This document shows, in pieces, positions 45,328 through 54,242 of a stretch of DNA of 64,000 nucleotides (position 1 is the stretch's first letter; each line of letters starts with the position of its first letter). Below the pieces are notes generated by a model. The model worked only from the letters and a program-made list of their open reading frames with translations, was not told the origin of the DNA and made no database searches. The stretch spans positions 1 through 64,000 of the forward strand of contig JAPKCM010000005.1 in assembly GCA_028822935.1 (NCBI GenBank), written 5' to 3'. The position numbers and the translations under genes are program-made. This DNA is from Akkermansiaceae bacterium. GTDB taxonomy: Bacteria; Verrucomicrobiota; Verrucomicrobiia; Verrucomicrobiales; Akkermansiaceae.

Positions 45328-47370
45328 ATGGTTCGTCCTAGAATCACCTTCCTTCTTTTTCTCATCTTGGCCGGGGGGCTTCGAGCTTCCCCAAATGGTG
45401 ACATCCTTAAGGTGTTTCAGACCAGCTGTGTCAAGTGCCACGGGAAAGACGACAAAGTAAAAGGAAAGGTCAATCTCCTGGAGATTCACAGTCTCGATGC
45501 GCTCAAAAAAAATCCCCAACTCTTGGGTAAAATCGTCGAAGCCATCGACTTCGAAGAAATGCCCCCCGAAGACGAGCCCCAGCTTGCACCCGAGACGAGA
45601 AAGGACCTCCTCACCAGTCTCGAAGACTTGCTCGATGAGTCACTCGCCGAATCCAAAGTTTACCCCAAGGCCCCCATCCGCAGGATGACGCGTTTTCAAT
45701 ACAACAACGCCGTCACCGATCTCTTCAATCTAAATTGCACCGTCTTTACTCTCCCGGAGCGCATGATGCGCGACCACAAAAACTACTTCAAACCGGAGAC
45801 CGAAAAAATGGCGCCCATCGTCACGGTCGGAAATCGTCCTCTCGGAAAATCGCAAATGATCGAACCCCGCCTGGCGGGCGTCACCGCCTTCCCGCAGGAC
45901 CTCCGAGCCGAACACGGCTACGACAACCAAGGCGATCATTTGTCCCTCTCCCCTCTCCTGATGGAGGCCTTTTTAAAACTGGGTCAGTCCATCGTTCAAA
46001 GTGCCGACTTTAATCCCAGGCGCGTGGGAATTTGGAAATCATTCTTCGCTCCTCCGCGCGAAAACGAAGACCTCAGTAAGGTCGTTACGGAGCGACTTCA
46101 GTCCCTCCTCAAAAAAGCCTTCCGCCGTCCGGTCAATCCCGCGGTGTTAGATCGCTACTCCAACTACGTGCTCAGCCGAATGGAATTAGAAGCCGACTTC
46201 ACCAGCGTCATGAAGGCAGTTTCGGCTGCCGTCATTTCCTCTCCCAATTTTCTCTATCTCTACGACAGCACAAGCGAAGGAGAAGAAATGGGCCGTGTCG
46301 ATGGATTCGACCTCGCCTCCCGGCTCTCTTTTTTCCTTTGGGGAAGCCTCCCTGATGACGAACTTCTGAAACTCGCCGAGTCGGGTAAACTTTTAAAAGA
46401 GGAAATCCTCACCGCCCAACTCGATCGCATGCTCAAGGATCGCAAAATAAAGCGCTTCTGCGATAGCTTCCCATCCCAGTGGCTCCAGCTCGAACGCATC
46501 ATTTCCTCGGTTCCTGATCCCAAGAAATTTCCTAAATTCTACTACTCCAAATATCGCACCAGCATGCACATGCTCATGGAGCCGCTCTTGCTTTTCGAAA
46601 CAGTCCTCATCGAAAACATGCCCATCACGCAGCTCCTCGATTCCGATTTCACCTACCGCTCCGGACATCTGGAAGACGCCTATGGAAAATTGGGTGAGGT
46701 CGGGAAAAAGAAAAAGGGCCAGGTCGGAGCAATGGCCTTCCACCGGGTTCCGGTGAAGGATCGACGCAACGGCGGAATCATCACCAACGCCGCCGTCATG
46801 ACAATGACCTCCGGACCCGAGCGCACCCAACCGATCACCCGTGGCGCGTGGCTGGCCGGCGTCATTTTTAACAATCCCCCGGAACCGCCTCCGGCAAACG
46901 TCCCCGCCCTCGGCGAAAAACCAAAAGATGGTGAGGAACATCTCACTCTTCGGGAGCGCCTCTCGATGCATCGCGAACGCGCCGATTGCCGGGGCTGCCA
47001 CGAACAAATCGACCCCTTGGGCTTCGCCCTCGAGAACTACAACGCCATCGGAAAATGGCGTAAAAAATACGAGAACGGCCGCGACGTCGACATGCAGGGC
47101 ACGCTATTTCGAAAGCACGACTTCGAAAACGTCACCGATTTTAAGGACGCCATTCTCGCTGAAAAAGACCGCTTCGCCCGCGGCCTCGCCGGCCACCTTT
47201 TATCATTCAGCCTGGGCCGGGAACTCGGCGTGGCCGATGCCGTGATCCTCGATGAGATCGCCGATGCCACCGCAAAGGATGGCTATCGCTTCAAAACTCT
47301 GATACGGGAAGTGGTGAAAAGTGAGCCCTTTCTCACCAAGTCGAATCCCAAAACAAAAGCCAGCCAATGA
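45328..47370 (+). CDS. DUF1592-type planctomycete cytochrome (PSD) protein
   Basis: A 680-aa exported protein with the DUF1587-DUF1595-DUF1592-DUF1588-DUF1585 arrangement. Signal peptide 1-20; N-terminal cytochrome C-like domain with C34-V-K-C37-H38 and EMPPED; DUF1587 region RRMTRFQYNNAVTDLF; DUF1592 block DGFDLASRLSFFLWGSLPDD; DUF1588 block GGIITNAAVMTMTSGPERT then PITRGAWL; DUF1588 heme-like C554-R-G-C557-H558 followed by IDPLGFALENYN; and DUF1585 at the end. Homologues are always paired with DUF1552 proteins; the enzymatic role is not established. An ATGA overlap couples it to the DUF1552 gene. Its own start ATG is 18 codons after a TAA-rich region with no Shine-Dalgarno. Confidence 0.93.
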   Translation: MVRPRITFLLFLILAGGLRASPNGDILKVFQTSCVKCHGKDDKVKGKVNLLEIHSLDALKKNPQLLGKIVEAIDFEEMPPEDEPQLAPETRKDLLTSLEDLLDESLAESKVYPKAPIRRMTRFQYNNAVTDLFNLNCTVFTLPERMMRDHKNYFKPETEKMAPIVTVGNRPLGKSQMIEPRLAGVTAFPQDLRAEHGYDNQGDHLSLSPLLMEAFLKLGQSIVQSADFNPRRVGIWKSFFAPPRENEDLSKVVTERLQSLLKKAFRRPVNPAVLDRYSNYVLSRMELEADFTSVMKAVSAAVISSPNFLYLYDSTSEGEEMGRVDGFDLASRLSFFLWGSLPDDELLKLAESGKLLKEEILTAQLDRMLKDRKIKRFCDSFPSQWLQLERIISSVPDPKKFPKFYYSKYRTSMHMLMEPLLLFETVLIENMPITQLLDSDFTYRSGHLEDAYGKLGEVGKKKKGQVGAMAFHRVPVKDRRNGGIITNAAVMTMTSGPERTQPITRGAWLAGVIFNNPPEPPPANVPALGEKPKDGEEHLTLRERLSMHRERADCRGCHEQIDPLGFALENYNAIGKWRKKYENGRDVDMQGTLFRKHDFENVTDFKDAILAEKDRFARGLAGHLLSFSLGRELGVADAVILDEIADATAKDGYRFKTLIREVVKSEPFLTKSNPKTKASQ

Positions 47371-48716
47371 GACGAACATCACGACGTGACTTCCTTCGCG
47401 GCTTCGGCGGTGCCGCCTTGGCCCTCCCATGGCTGGAAAGTATCGCGGCTCCCGTTAAATCCGCTCAAGTGGCCAAACGGATGGCACATTTTTACGTCCC
47501 CATCGGAGTGGTGCGCCGTGGCTTTTTCCCGGGAGAAGCGGATGACATCATCCCAAAAGGGAATCTCGGAAACGTGATGAAGTCTCTGGGAAAACAGAAC
47601 CCAAACTACTCCGTCTCGAAGCTCGATCGCCTGACGCCCACGATGCAACCCTTGGAAGCCTTCAAGGATCAGATCAACCTCATCACCGGAATGGACCGGA
47701 CCTTCCAGCAGGGAACCGATGTCCACGCCCAGTGCGCATCCTGCTACCTTAGCAGTGCCCCTCCCTACACCATCAAGGGAACCGCCTGGCCTCTCGATCG
47801 AACCCTCGATCATCTGGTCGCCGATGTCGTGGGCCAGAAAACCCCTTTCCCCACCTTAGAGTTCAGCTGCAACAGCCACCAGGACAACAAGGAATCGATC
47901 TACTTCGATAACATCTCTTGGTACGGCACCGGACACGTCGCACCCTCGCTTCGCGATCCTCGTAAAATGTATCATCGTTTGTTTTCAACCCGAGAAATCG
48001 AGAAATACCGTGATGTCACCGATTTGGTTCTCGAAGATGCCCGCTCCCTAAAACGCGATCTCGGTTACGAAGACGGGCAGAAATTTGCCGAGTATTTCGA
48101 CTCCATCCGCGCCATCGAAACGCAAATGGATCGCCTCGAAAAAATGAAAAAAGAGCTCGCAAAAGTGACCTTCGATGAACCCCCGGAAGCCTACTTACCC
48201 CGTGGAGAATACATCCGCCTAATGGGCGACCTCATGCTCGTCGCTCTGCAAACCGGCCTCACCAATGTCACCACCTTCATGGTCGGTCCCGAACGATGGG
48301 ACACGCCCTACAAATTTGAAGGCCTCTTTGATAAACCAAAGAGCCACCATCAGATGTCGCACAATCAAACGAAGATGATCGATGACCTCCTGAAGGTCGA
48401 CCGCTTCCACATGGAGCAATACACCTATCTCCTCGAAAAAATGGCCGCGATGAAGGAAGCCGATGGCACCTCGCTCTTGGACAACACCCTCTTCACTTAC
48501 GGCTCCGGTCTCGGTGATGGTTCGACCCACCAATACAACGACCTCCCGATCATCGTCGCCGGTGGTGGCGCTTCCACGAAGTCAGGTCAGCACATCAACA
48601 TGGCCGAAGGCACCCCGCTCGCCAACCTCTGGCTCACCCAAGCGCGCATGATGGGCGTCGAGACAAAGCGCTTCGCCGATAGCACCGCCGAAATTGGTGC
48701 TATAAAAACAGGCTAA
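47367..48716 (+). CDS. DUF1552 secreted protein (Tat substrate)
   Basis: A 449-aa DUF1552-family protein that pairs with DUF1592 proteins in Planctomycetes and Verrucomicrobia. The N-terminus has a textbook Tat motif SRRDFLRG followed by GGAALALPWLE. Internal landmarks are FYVPIGVVRRGFFPG, GTDVHAQCASCYLSS, EFSCNSHQDN, FMVGPERWDTPYKFEG, SHHQMSHNQTK and NTLFTYGSGLGDGSTHQYNDLPI, shown in parts. Its alkaline-phosphatase-like fold resembles DUF1501. Translation is coupled to the upstream gene by ATGA. Its TAA directly abuts the stop of the convergent sulfatase at 48717, leaving no intergenic space. Confidence 0.95.
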   Translation: MRRTSRRDFLRGFGGAALALPWLESIAAPVKSAQVAKRMAHFYVPIGVVRRGFFPGEADDIIPKGNLGNVMKSLGKQNPNYSVSKLDRLTPTMQPLEAFKDQINLITGMDRTFQQGTDVHAQCASCYLSSAPPYTIKGTAWPLDRTLDHLVADVVGQKTPFPTLEFSCNSHQDNKESIYFDNISWYGTGHVAPSLRDPRKMYHRLFSTREIEKYRDVTDLVLEDARSLKRDLGYEDGQKFAEYFDSIRAIETQMDRLEKMKKELAKVTFDEPPEAYLPRGEYIRLMGDLMLVALQTGLTNVTTFMVGPERWDTPYKFEGLFDKPKSHHQMSHNQTKMIDDLLKVDRFHMEQYTYLLEKMAAMKEADGTSLLDNTLFTYGSGLGDGSTHQYNDLPIIVAGGGASTKSGQHINMAEGTPLANLWLTQARMMGVETKRFADSTAEIGAIKTG

Positions 48717-50195
48717 TTATGGCGCGGCCAAACCCTTCTTCACCATTTCTTCCTTCGATAACCGTGGCCGTACGCGAGCCGGAGTAGGAAGTCCCGTGCT
48801 CCGATCAAATTCATCCGCCGTCCTCAATTCCGGAACATAATCGCCGGTCTCTTTGATCCACGTATCCAGTTCCCCTCTCAACTTTTTCAACACCTCCGCA
48901 TGCGCCGGATCATCAATGAGATTCATCGTCTCATGAATATCCTTCGAGGCATGATATAATTCTTCCTTCGGTCGCGGATTCACAAAATAAACCGACTGTA
49001 CCGCCGCCAACTTTCCTTCCGTATGAAGCTTGATCATCGCTTGAAAGGTCGGTGAACGCACCCCATCCGCCGATGGCGTCAGTGCCAAATCAGGATAGGA
49101 ATTACGAATATACTTAAACTCTTTGTTCCGCACCGCACGTGAGTGCGCCTCGTAGTCGTGCCAATTCTGTTCGGCGATCACGACGTCCCGAATCTTCGCC
49201 TTCGGGTCCTTCAAGATCGGGAGAAAGCTCTTTCCCTGAAAAGAAATTCCCACTTCAAGATGGGCCAACTTTAAAAAGGTAGGCGCTAGATCGAGCGAAC
49301 TCACCAAGCTCTTCGTCTGAACCCCGGCTTTCACCTTCGCCGGCCAGCGCACAATGAAGGGCGTCTTGATTCCCGAGTCATAAATCGACGTCTTATCCCG
49401 CGGAAAAGGCCGCCCATTATCAGACATAAAAACGACCATCGTCTCCTCCTCAACCTTCTGCGCCGCAAGCTCCTTCATCACGAGCCCGACATATTTATCG
49501 AGCCGGCGAATCTCATCGTAGTAAAGCGCATAGTCCTTACGAACTTCCGGCGTGTCCAAATGGTAGGGCGCCAAGCGCACCTTCGCCAGGTCCGTCCCAT
49601 TCGGAATGATGTTCTCGTGATAAGGTCGATGCGGATCAAGCGCAGCCAACCAAAGAAAAAAGGGCTTCTCTTTCGGCCGATCTTTCAAAAGAGGAACCCA
49701 CTCCGTGCAACCAGACTGCGCTTCACCTTCCATCGTCTCGATGAATTTTCCCTTCTGACCTTCAGCTCCCGTCGGTAGCTGGAAACCAGAGGTGTCCGTT
49801 TCACGAATGACATCAAAGCGATCTCGCGCCGCATCTCCAAGGTGCCATTTTCCCGCCGCTGCCGTCCAATAGCCCGCCGCCTTGAGCTTTTCCACAAAGG
49901 TCACTTGATTCGCTGGTAGCGGCCAGTGGAGTTCCTCCGCATGCGTGTTGTGAGGATAGCGCCCCGTGATGATCGAGCAGCGCGATGGTGAACAAGACGA
50001 CGCCGTCAAAAAGGCATTATGAAACAACATCCCTTCACCCGCCAAGCGATCGATGTTCGGCGTCGAGACATTCGGATTCCCATAAACTCCCGAATCATCC
50101 CAAGCCATGTCATCAGCAATAATAAGCACAATATTCGGCGCGGCCTGCACGGCTCCAACGACAAGCAAAAATAGTAACAGGATCACGGCGTTCAT
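48717..50195 (-). CDS. secreted S1 sulfatase, heparan-N-sulfatase-like
   Basis: A 492-aa sulfatase from ATG at 50195, chosen because the signal peptide (NAVILLLFLLVVGAVQA) starts there; the frame is open to 50300. Landmarks: LIIADDMAWDDSGVYG (Asp28/29), canonical C68-S-P-S-R, GKWHLGD, WLAALDPHRPYH, and MSDNGRPFPRDK. The HR-P-rich region and length fit the sulfamidase/heparan-sulfatase-like branch. It would act on extracellular sulfated glycans. It converges with and directly abuts the DUF1552 gene at its 3' end, and the TPR protein gene diverges from its 5' side. Confidence 0.94.
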   Translation of the reverse strand: MNAVILLLFLLVVGAVQAAPNIVLIIADDMAWDDSGVYGNPNVSTPNIDRLAGEGMLFHNAFLTASSCSPSRCSIITGRYPHNTHAEELHWPLPANQVTFVEKLKAAGYWTAAAGKWHLGDAARDRFDVIRETDTSGFQLPTGAEGQKGKFIETMEGEAQSGCTEWVPLLKDRPKEKPFFLWLAALDPHRPYHENIIPNGTDLAKVRLAPYHLDTPEVRKDYALYYDEIRRLDKYVGLVMKELAAQKVEEETMVVFMSDNGRPFPRDKTSIYDSGIKTPFIVRWPAKVKAGVQTKSLVSSLDLAPTFLKLAHLEVGISFQGKSFLPILKDPKAKIRDVVIAEQNWHDYEAHSRAVRNKEFKYIRNSYPDLALTPSADGVRSPTFQAMIKLHTEGKLAAVQSVYFVNPRPKEELYHASKDIHETMNLIDDPAHAEVLKKLRGELDTWIKETGDYVPELRTADEFDRSTGLPTPARVRPRLSKEEMVKKGLAAP

Positions 50196-50518
50196 CTCCA
50201 GAAGCATAAGAAAGCCAACGACAGACTCAATCCTCACTTTTCCCCAATCCCCAGCGGGGCTCCACACGAGAACTAAGTTGGGCGATACGGTGATCGCCAC
50301 TCCTTGGCGCTAACGCAGACCCAGAGGCCTCAAGGAGCGGCAGCCGGAACGAAGTGTAGATAGGAAGACAATAGAATCCTAATTTTCTAAAGTTGTCCGG
50401 CTCTATACTTGGGGAAACGGCCTTTCTCTAATTATAAGAGTCCACTTCAAAAGAACACTTTGAGAAATTCGGACCTTTCCTGCGTGTCAAAAATTCGTAT
50501 GTTAGTGGGTGATCACTC
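50196..50518. other. divergent intergenic region, no gene seen
   Basis: About 320 bases between the sulfatase and the TPR protein gene. The first 105 bases are an in-frame extension of the sulfatase reading frame with no export features and are judged non-coding. The remainder should carry divergent promoters; none was recognised with confidence, and no repeat or hairpin was found. Confidence 0.3.
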
Positions 50519-51199
50519 ATGAACGCCAAACTGAAGATCCACCTACGCATTTTTGCTGCCTTGGTCATCGTAACTGCCATTATCTACTACGTCAGCTCCG
50601 CACCACCCACCGAGGAAAAGGAATATCTCGACGATGACTTTAAGGTGCTGGAAGAAATGAGAGACGACAGCTCTCATTTCTTGGGAACGATTAAATCCAC
50701 CGCGATTCCTTTCGTCATCACGCTTCTTTACGGATCTTATCTCGCTTACACCTTTGCCTTTCCCTACTTCGCGGAAAGAATGTCCGACAGCGTTTACGAG
50801 CCTCACAATCTTGAAGCCGATGACCTCCTCTTTCAGGCGCAAAAAGAAGTCACTGAGGGAGATTATGCCCAAGCCATCGCCAACTATCGTGAACTCCTAA
50901 AGCGCGACCATTCCGATAGCAAAGCAGTAATGCAAATCGCAAAAATCCAACGCAAGCATCTCGAAAAATCCCGTCAAGCCGCCGATGGCCTTCAACAAGC
51001 TCTCGATAGTCGTGAATGGACCCAAGACGAAACGACAAAAATGCTTTCCTATATCGCCGAGATCTACGAAGTCGATTTTTGCGACCACATTCAAGCCATC
51101 CGTATCCTGGAGGGCATTATCAAAGATTTCCCTGATTCCCGCTACGCTGCGAATGCCACCTCGAAGATTAAGGAGTTCGATAAACTTTCACAGGGATAG
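50519..51199 (+). CDS. two-helix membrane protein with TPR-like repeats
   Basis: A 226-aa protein with TM helices at about 9-26 and 62-82 separated by an acidic loop, and a C-terminal TPR-like region (about 100-220) in which pairs such as GDYAQAIANYRELLKRDHSD, then KSRQAADGLQQALDS, and IQAIRILEGIIKDFPDS repeat at roughly 35-residue spacing. It would be an inner-membrane scaffold binding proteins on the cytoplasmic face. No family name is recognised. It is not in an obvious operon; the CDGSH gene follows 174 bases later on the same strand. Confidence 0.78.
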   Translation: MNAKLKIHLRIFAALVIVTAIIYYVSSAPPTEEKEYLDDDFKVLEEMRDDSSHFLGTIKSTAIPFVITLLYGSYLAYTFAFPYFAERMSDSVYEPHNLEADDLLFQAQKEVTEGDYAQAIANYRELLKRDHSDSKAVMQIAKIQRKHLEKSRQAADGLQQALDSREWTQDETTKMLSYIAEIYEVDFCDHIQAIRILEGIIKDFPDSRYAANATSKIKEFDKLSQG

Positions 51200-51372
51200 T
51201 CTAAGCGAAAGGCGTTCGATCCCCCGGGAGATCCCCGGAGAACCTGCTTGGTGGTCAATCCACCGCACTCTGAACGCACCTTAACTTTCCAAACAATTGC
51301 TTACAAAGAGAAGCTGCCAGACTTGAGACTTGCCTGTTTGTGCTTCCCGGAATTTGTGTAAAGATTGCCCAC

Positions 51373-51558
51373 ATGAGCGATCAAGCTGACAAAGAAATCA
51401 CCCTCGAAGCCGGAACCCACTGGATGTGCACCTGCGCAAAATCTTCCAACTCTCCCTTCTGCGACGGATCGCATAAAGGATCAGGAGCGGCCCCGGAAAA
51501 ATTGATCCTCGAAGAAGCCACCGTCATCCCGGTGAAGCGATCTCCTACTACAGAATAG
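51373..51558 (+). CDS. CDGSH iron-sulfur domain protein
   Basis: A 61-aa protein consisting almost only of a CDGSH [2Fe-2S] domain. The ligands are visible as C19-T-C21, eight residues, then C30-D-G-S-H34 (motif FCDGSHKGSG), the three-Cys one-His set of the family. The ATG at 51373 is preferred; the open frame reaches back to a GTG at 51340. These small proteins are cytosolic electron-transfer or redox-sensing factors; the partner is unknown, although the flavin disulfide oxidoreductase gene lies nearby on the opposite strand. Confidence 0.9.
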   Translation: MSDQADKEITLEAGTHWMCTCAKSSNSPFCDGSHKGSGAAPEKLILEEATVIPVKRSPTTE

Positions 51559-51579
51559 TCAGGAAGTACTACGTTGTGA

Positions 51580-51825
51580 ACGGTAGCAGTAGGAAATTAC
51601 TTCGACCACTCCCACGATCAGGATAATCGATTCTCAACACACCGGGCTGGAACATCCTCAGTCCAATATTTCGACTCCGATGGTGCAAAACACGATCTCG
51701 GAAAAGCCACCGTGACCAAGCGCTATGCGAGAAGCTCCAATCCTTCTTCTCGACACCCGGCGACAGGCTTCCCATCCAGCCCTTGTCAAACTGCCTCAAC
51801 AACCCCGCCACTTATTTCAGCCTGA
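51580..51825 (+). pseudogene. start-less coding-like fragment
   Basis: An 81-codon open frame without a start codon reads as credible protein: VGNYFDHSHDQDNRFSTHR then SVQYFDSDGAKHDLGKATV. It begins right after an in-frame TGA and lies behind the CDGSH gene. No family is recognised. It may be the 3' piece of a lost gene. The remaining 330-bp gap holds nothing else that I can support. Confidence 0.25.
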
Positions 51826-51890
51826 TTCTTTGCAACGTTGACGGCCTCAGTCGGATCACCCTTTGAAAGGGCATTCCCTCTATCCGCTCA

Positions 51891-53270
51891 CTACAACTCC
51901 TCCTGAATATCCTCCAACGGGTAGGACCAGATTTCAGATAAGGTCGGGTGATACCAATGCACCCGGAGCAGGTCCGTGACCGAAGCTTTTAAAGTCACCC
52001 CAACCGCGATCGAGTGAATCAACTCGCCCCCATCTTTCCCGACGCACTCGGCCCCCAGGATCACTCCGTTCCGATCTGCGAAGACTTTCACGTAGCCGCG
52101 CTTCGCTTCCATGAGGATGGATTTGCCGTGGTCATCGAAAGGATAATCCGCTGAAAGATAGTCGATCCCGCGCTCCTTGAGCTGCTTCTCGCTTAAACCC
52201 ACCGTTCCGATTTGCGGGTCGGTAAAGACGACCCCCAGAAGAGTGTCGTAATTGACAGCCTCGCCGTGGCGGTCAGTGGCCTTCCGGGCAGCCAGCTCGC
52301 CTTGGAGGATCGCGATGTGGACGATCTCATGGGGCCCGGCGACGTCCCCGCTCGCCCAGATCTTGGGATTGCTCGTCTGCTGGAAATCATCGCAGTCAAT
52401 GTGGCCACTCCTTTTGAGTTCCACCCCGGCTTTGTCCAATCCGAGTCCCTGCGTGTTAGGGCGGCGGCCGAGCGCATTGAGGAGATGAGGCGCGGTCACC
52501 TCGATCACTTCGCCGTCATGCTCAAAGGTCACCTTGAAACCCTCAGCGCCATGGCTGACCTCCTTGAGGCCCGTTTTAGTATAAAGCTGGATGCCTTCGG
52601 CCCGAAATTGCTCTTCGATCACTTCCGAGGCTTCCTTTGAAAAGTCGGTGAGGATGTGCTCGCTGCGCTGAATCTGGATCACTTCCGTCCCCACACGTTT
52701 GAGAAATTGCGTGAGCTCACAGGCCACGATTCCACCGCCGAGCACGATCACTTTTTCCGGAAGGAAATCGAGGTCGAGCACCTCATCGCTCGTCCAGCAA
52801 GGCACCTCGGCTAGACCGGGAATAGGCGGAGTCGATGCCACCGAACCCGTCGCCACCATGAAGTTCTTCGCCCGCAAGCGTCGGCCATCGGTCAGTTCGA
52901 CGGTATTTTCATCGATGAAAGTCGCGCGATCCCGGAAAAGAGTGAAGCGATCGCTCTCAAGCTGGCCTTGGCGATATTCCGAGAACTCCCCGATCGTCTC
53001 CAGCTTCCGTTGATGAAGAGCCGCGAGATCTGCCCGCGCTTCCGGGATTTTGAGACCAAATTTCTCGCCTTGCTGCGCCAAATGAAGGACTTCCGCCGAA
53101 TAAATCAACGTTTTTGACGGCATGCAGCCTCGCAGAATGCACAATCCACCCAACTCTTCGGCCCCATCGATGATCGCCACCCGATCCAGCACTTCCCGGG
53201 CCGTCCGCGCCGCGGCATAGCCTCCGCTTCCTCCGCCGATCACGATGTAATCGAATTCTTCAATCTCCAT
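51891..53270 (-). CDS. FAD-dependent pyridine nucleotide-disulfide oxidoreductase
   Basis: A 459-aa cytoplasmic flavoprotein of the dihydrolipoamide dehydrogenase/mercuric reductase class. N-terminal FAD-binding IVIGGGSGGYAAARTA; redox-active disulfide in GGLCILRGCMPSK (C44 and C49, four residues apart as usual); NAD(P)-binding VIVLGGGIVACELTQFL; second FAD motif IWASGDV; C-terminal dimer-interface active-site base HPTLSEI. It lacks N-terminal lipoyl or HMA domains and no 2-oxoacid dehydrogenase genes are nearby, so true Lpd function is uncertain; a soluble transhydrogenase or thiol reductase is equally possible. Its gene is divergent from the DUF1080 gene at 53335. Confidence 0.92.
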   Translation of the reverse strand: MEIEEFDYIVIGGGSGGYAAARTAREVLDRVAIIDGAEELGGLCILRGCMPSKTLIYSAEVLHLAQQGEKFGLKIPEARADLAALHQRKLETIGEFSEYRQGQLESDRFTLFRDRATFIDENTVELTDGRRLRAKNFMVATGSVASTPPIPGLAEVPCWTSDEVLDLDFLPEKVIVLGGGIVACELTQFLKRVGTEVIQIQRSEHILTDFSKEASEVIEEQFRAEGIQLYTKTGLKEVSHGAEGFKVTFEHDGEVIEVTAPHLLNALGRRPNTQGLGLDKAGVELKRSGHIDCDDFQQTSNPKIWASGDVAGPHEIVHIAILQGELAARKATDRHGEAVNYDTLLGVVFTDPQIGTVGLSEKQLKERGIDYLSADYPFDDHGKSILMEAKRGYVKVFADRNGVILGAECVGKDGGELIHSIAVGVTLKASVTDLLRVHWYHPTLSEIWSYPLEDIQEEL

Positions 53271-53334
53271 GAGAAGAGCATCCTACAATTTACTGCCGTG
53301 ACAATCGAATTGATGCTATGTTCCCAGGGTAACG

Positions 53335-54009
53335 ATGAAAATGCTTCTTCTTTCCGCCCTTTTACTCTCCCCCCTCATGGCTGCGCCTGAGGGATTCACT
53401 TCGATCTTCAATGCTAAAGATTTCTCCGGCTGGTGGGGAGCGGCGACCGAAGATCCCGCAAAGTATTTGGCGCTTGCGCCAGAAAAACTGGCCGCAAAAA
53501 AGAAAACAAGCCTCGAGAACATCGCCAAGCACTGGCAGGTCAAAGACGGCATCATCCACAACGACGGCCACGGTCTCTTTCTCACCACCGAGAAAAACTA
53601 CGCCGACTTTGAGCTCCAGCTCGAATACAAGCTCGCCCCGAAAGCCGATAGCGGCATTTACCTCCGCGGCATTCCTCAAGTTCAGCTCTGGGACACCACC
53701 GAAGCCGGTGGCTCCTGGAAACACGGGGCCAAGAAAGGCTCGGGCGGACTCTGGAACAACCCGAAGGGAGCCCCAGGAAAAGACCCTCTGGTGCATGCCG
53801 ACAGCCCCGTGGGCGAATGGAACAAAATGACCGTCAAACTTGTTGGTGAGAAGGTCACCGTCATTCTCAATGGCAAAACAGTGGTCGATGACGCCACCCT
53901 TTCGAACTACTTCGACCGCAAAGGCGGCCTCCCTCCAAAAGGCCCGATCCAACTCCAGACCCACGGCGCGCCCGTGGAGTGGCGGAACATTTTCGTGAAG
54001 GAACTTTAG
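53335..54009 (+). CDS. DUF1080 (3-keto-disaccharide hydrolase-like) secreted protein
   Basis: A 224-aa DUF1080 protein distinct from the one at 16912. Signal peptide 1-16; the opening FTSIFNAKDFSGWWG is followed by an insertion of about 40 residues (DPAKYLALAPEKLAAKKK) absent from the other copy, then GIIHNDGHGLFLTTEKNY, SGIYLRGIPQVQLWD, GEWNKMTVKLVGEKVTV, and closing RNIFVKEL. This pattern matches DUF1080 proteins acting on glycosides in the periplasm; activity is inferred from the family only. Two ATGs three codons apart are possible starts. Downstream lies a strong palindrome. Confidence 0.9.
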   Translation: MKMLLLSALLLSPLMAAPEGFTSIFNAKDFSGWWGAATEDPAKYLALAPEKLAAKKKTSLENIAKHWQVKDGIIHNDGHGLFLTTEKNYADFELQLEYKLAPKADSGIYLRGIPQVQLWDTTEAGGSWKHGAKKGSGGLWNNPKGAPGKDPLVHADSPVGEWNKMTVKLVGEKVTVILNGKTVVDDATLSNYFDRKGGLPPKGPIQLQTHGAPVEWRNIFVKEL

Positions 54010-54043
54010 TTTCTCTCTCTCGAGACGCGCCAGCGAGAAGAGC

Positions 54044-54127
54044 AGTAGCGCCCTTGCCGCTGATCCGCGAGGAACCAGTTCACATTGATTCCCCAAGGTC
54101 CTCGCGGATCAGCCGCGATCGCTCCTC
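54044..54127. repeat. REP-like palindromic element
   Basis: A perfect 15-bp inverted repeat, GCTGATCCGCGAGGA (54059-54073) against its complement at 54099-54113, encloses a 25-base loop, and weaker pairing continues outward to 54044 and 54127. It is in the gap after the DUF1080 stop. The size and G+C-rich arms are typical of repetitive extragenic palindromes. I saw no second copy in this window. Confidence 0.75.
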
Positions 54128-54242
54128 CCATCGGAAGAGCTAATTCTCGCCCCCCTTCTTAGAATTTTCTGAGAAGATCACCCGCTATAGCATCGCCAGC
54201 CCTATGGTTGCTGGGGTACCATATGAGTTACACCTCACTATT

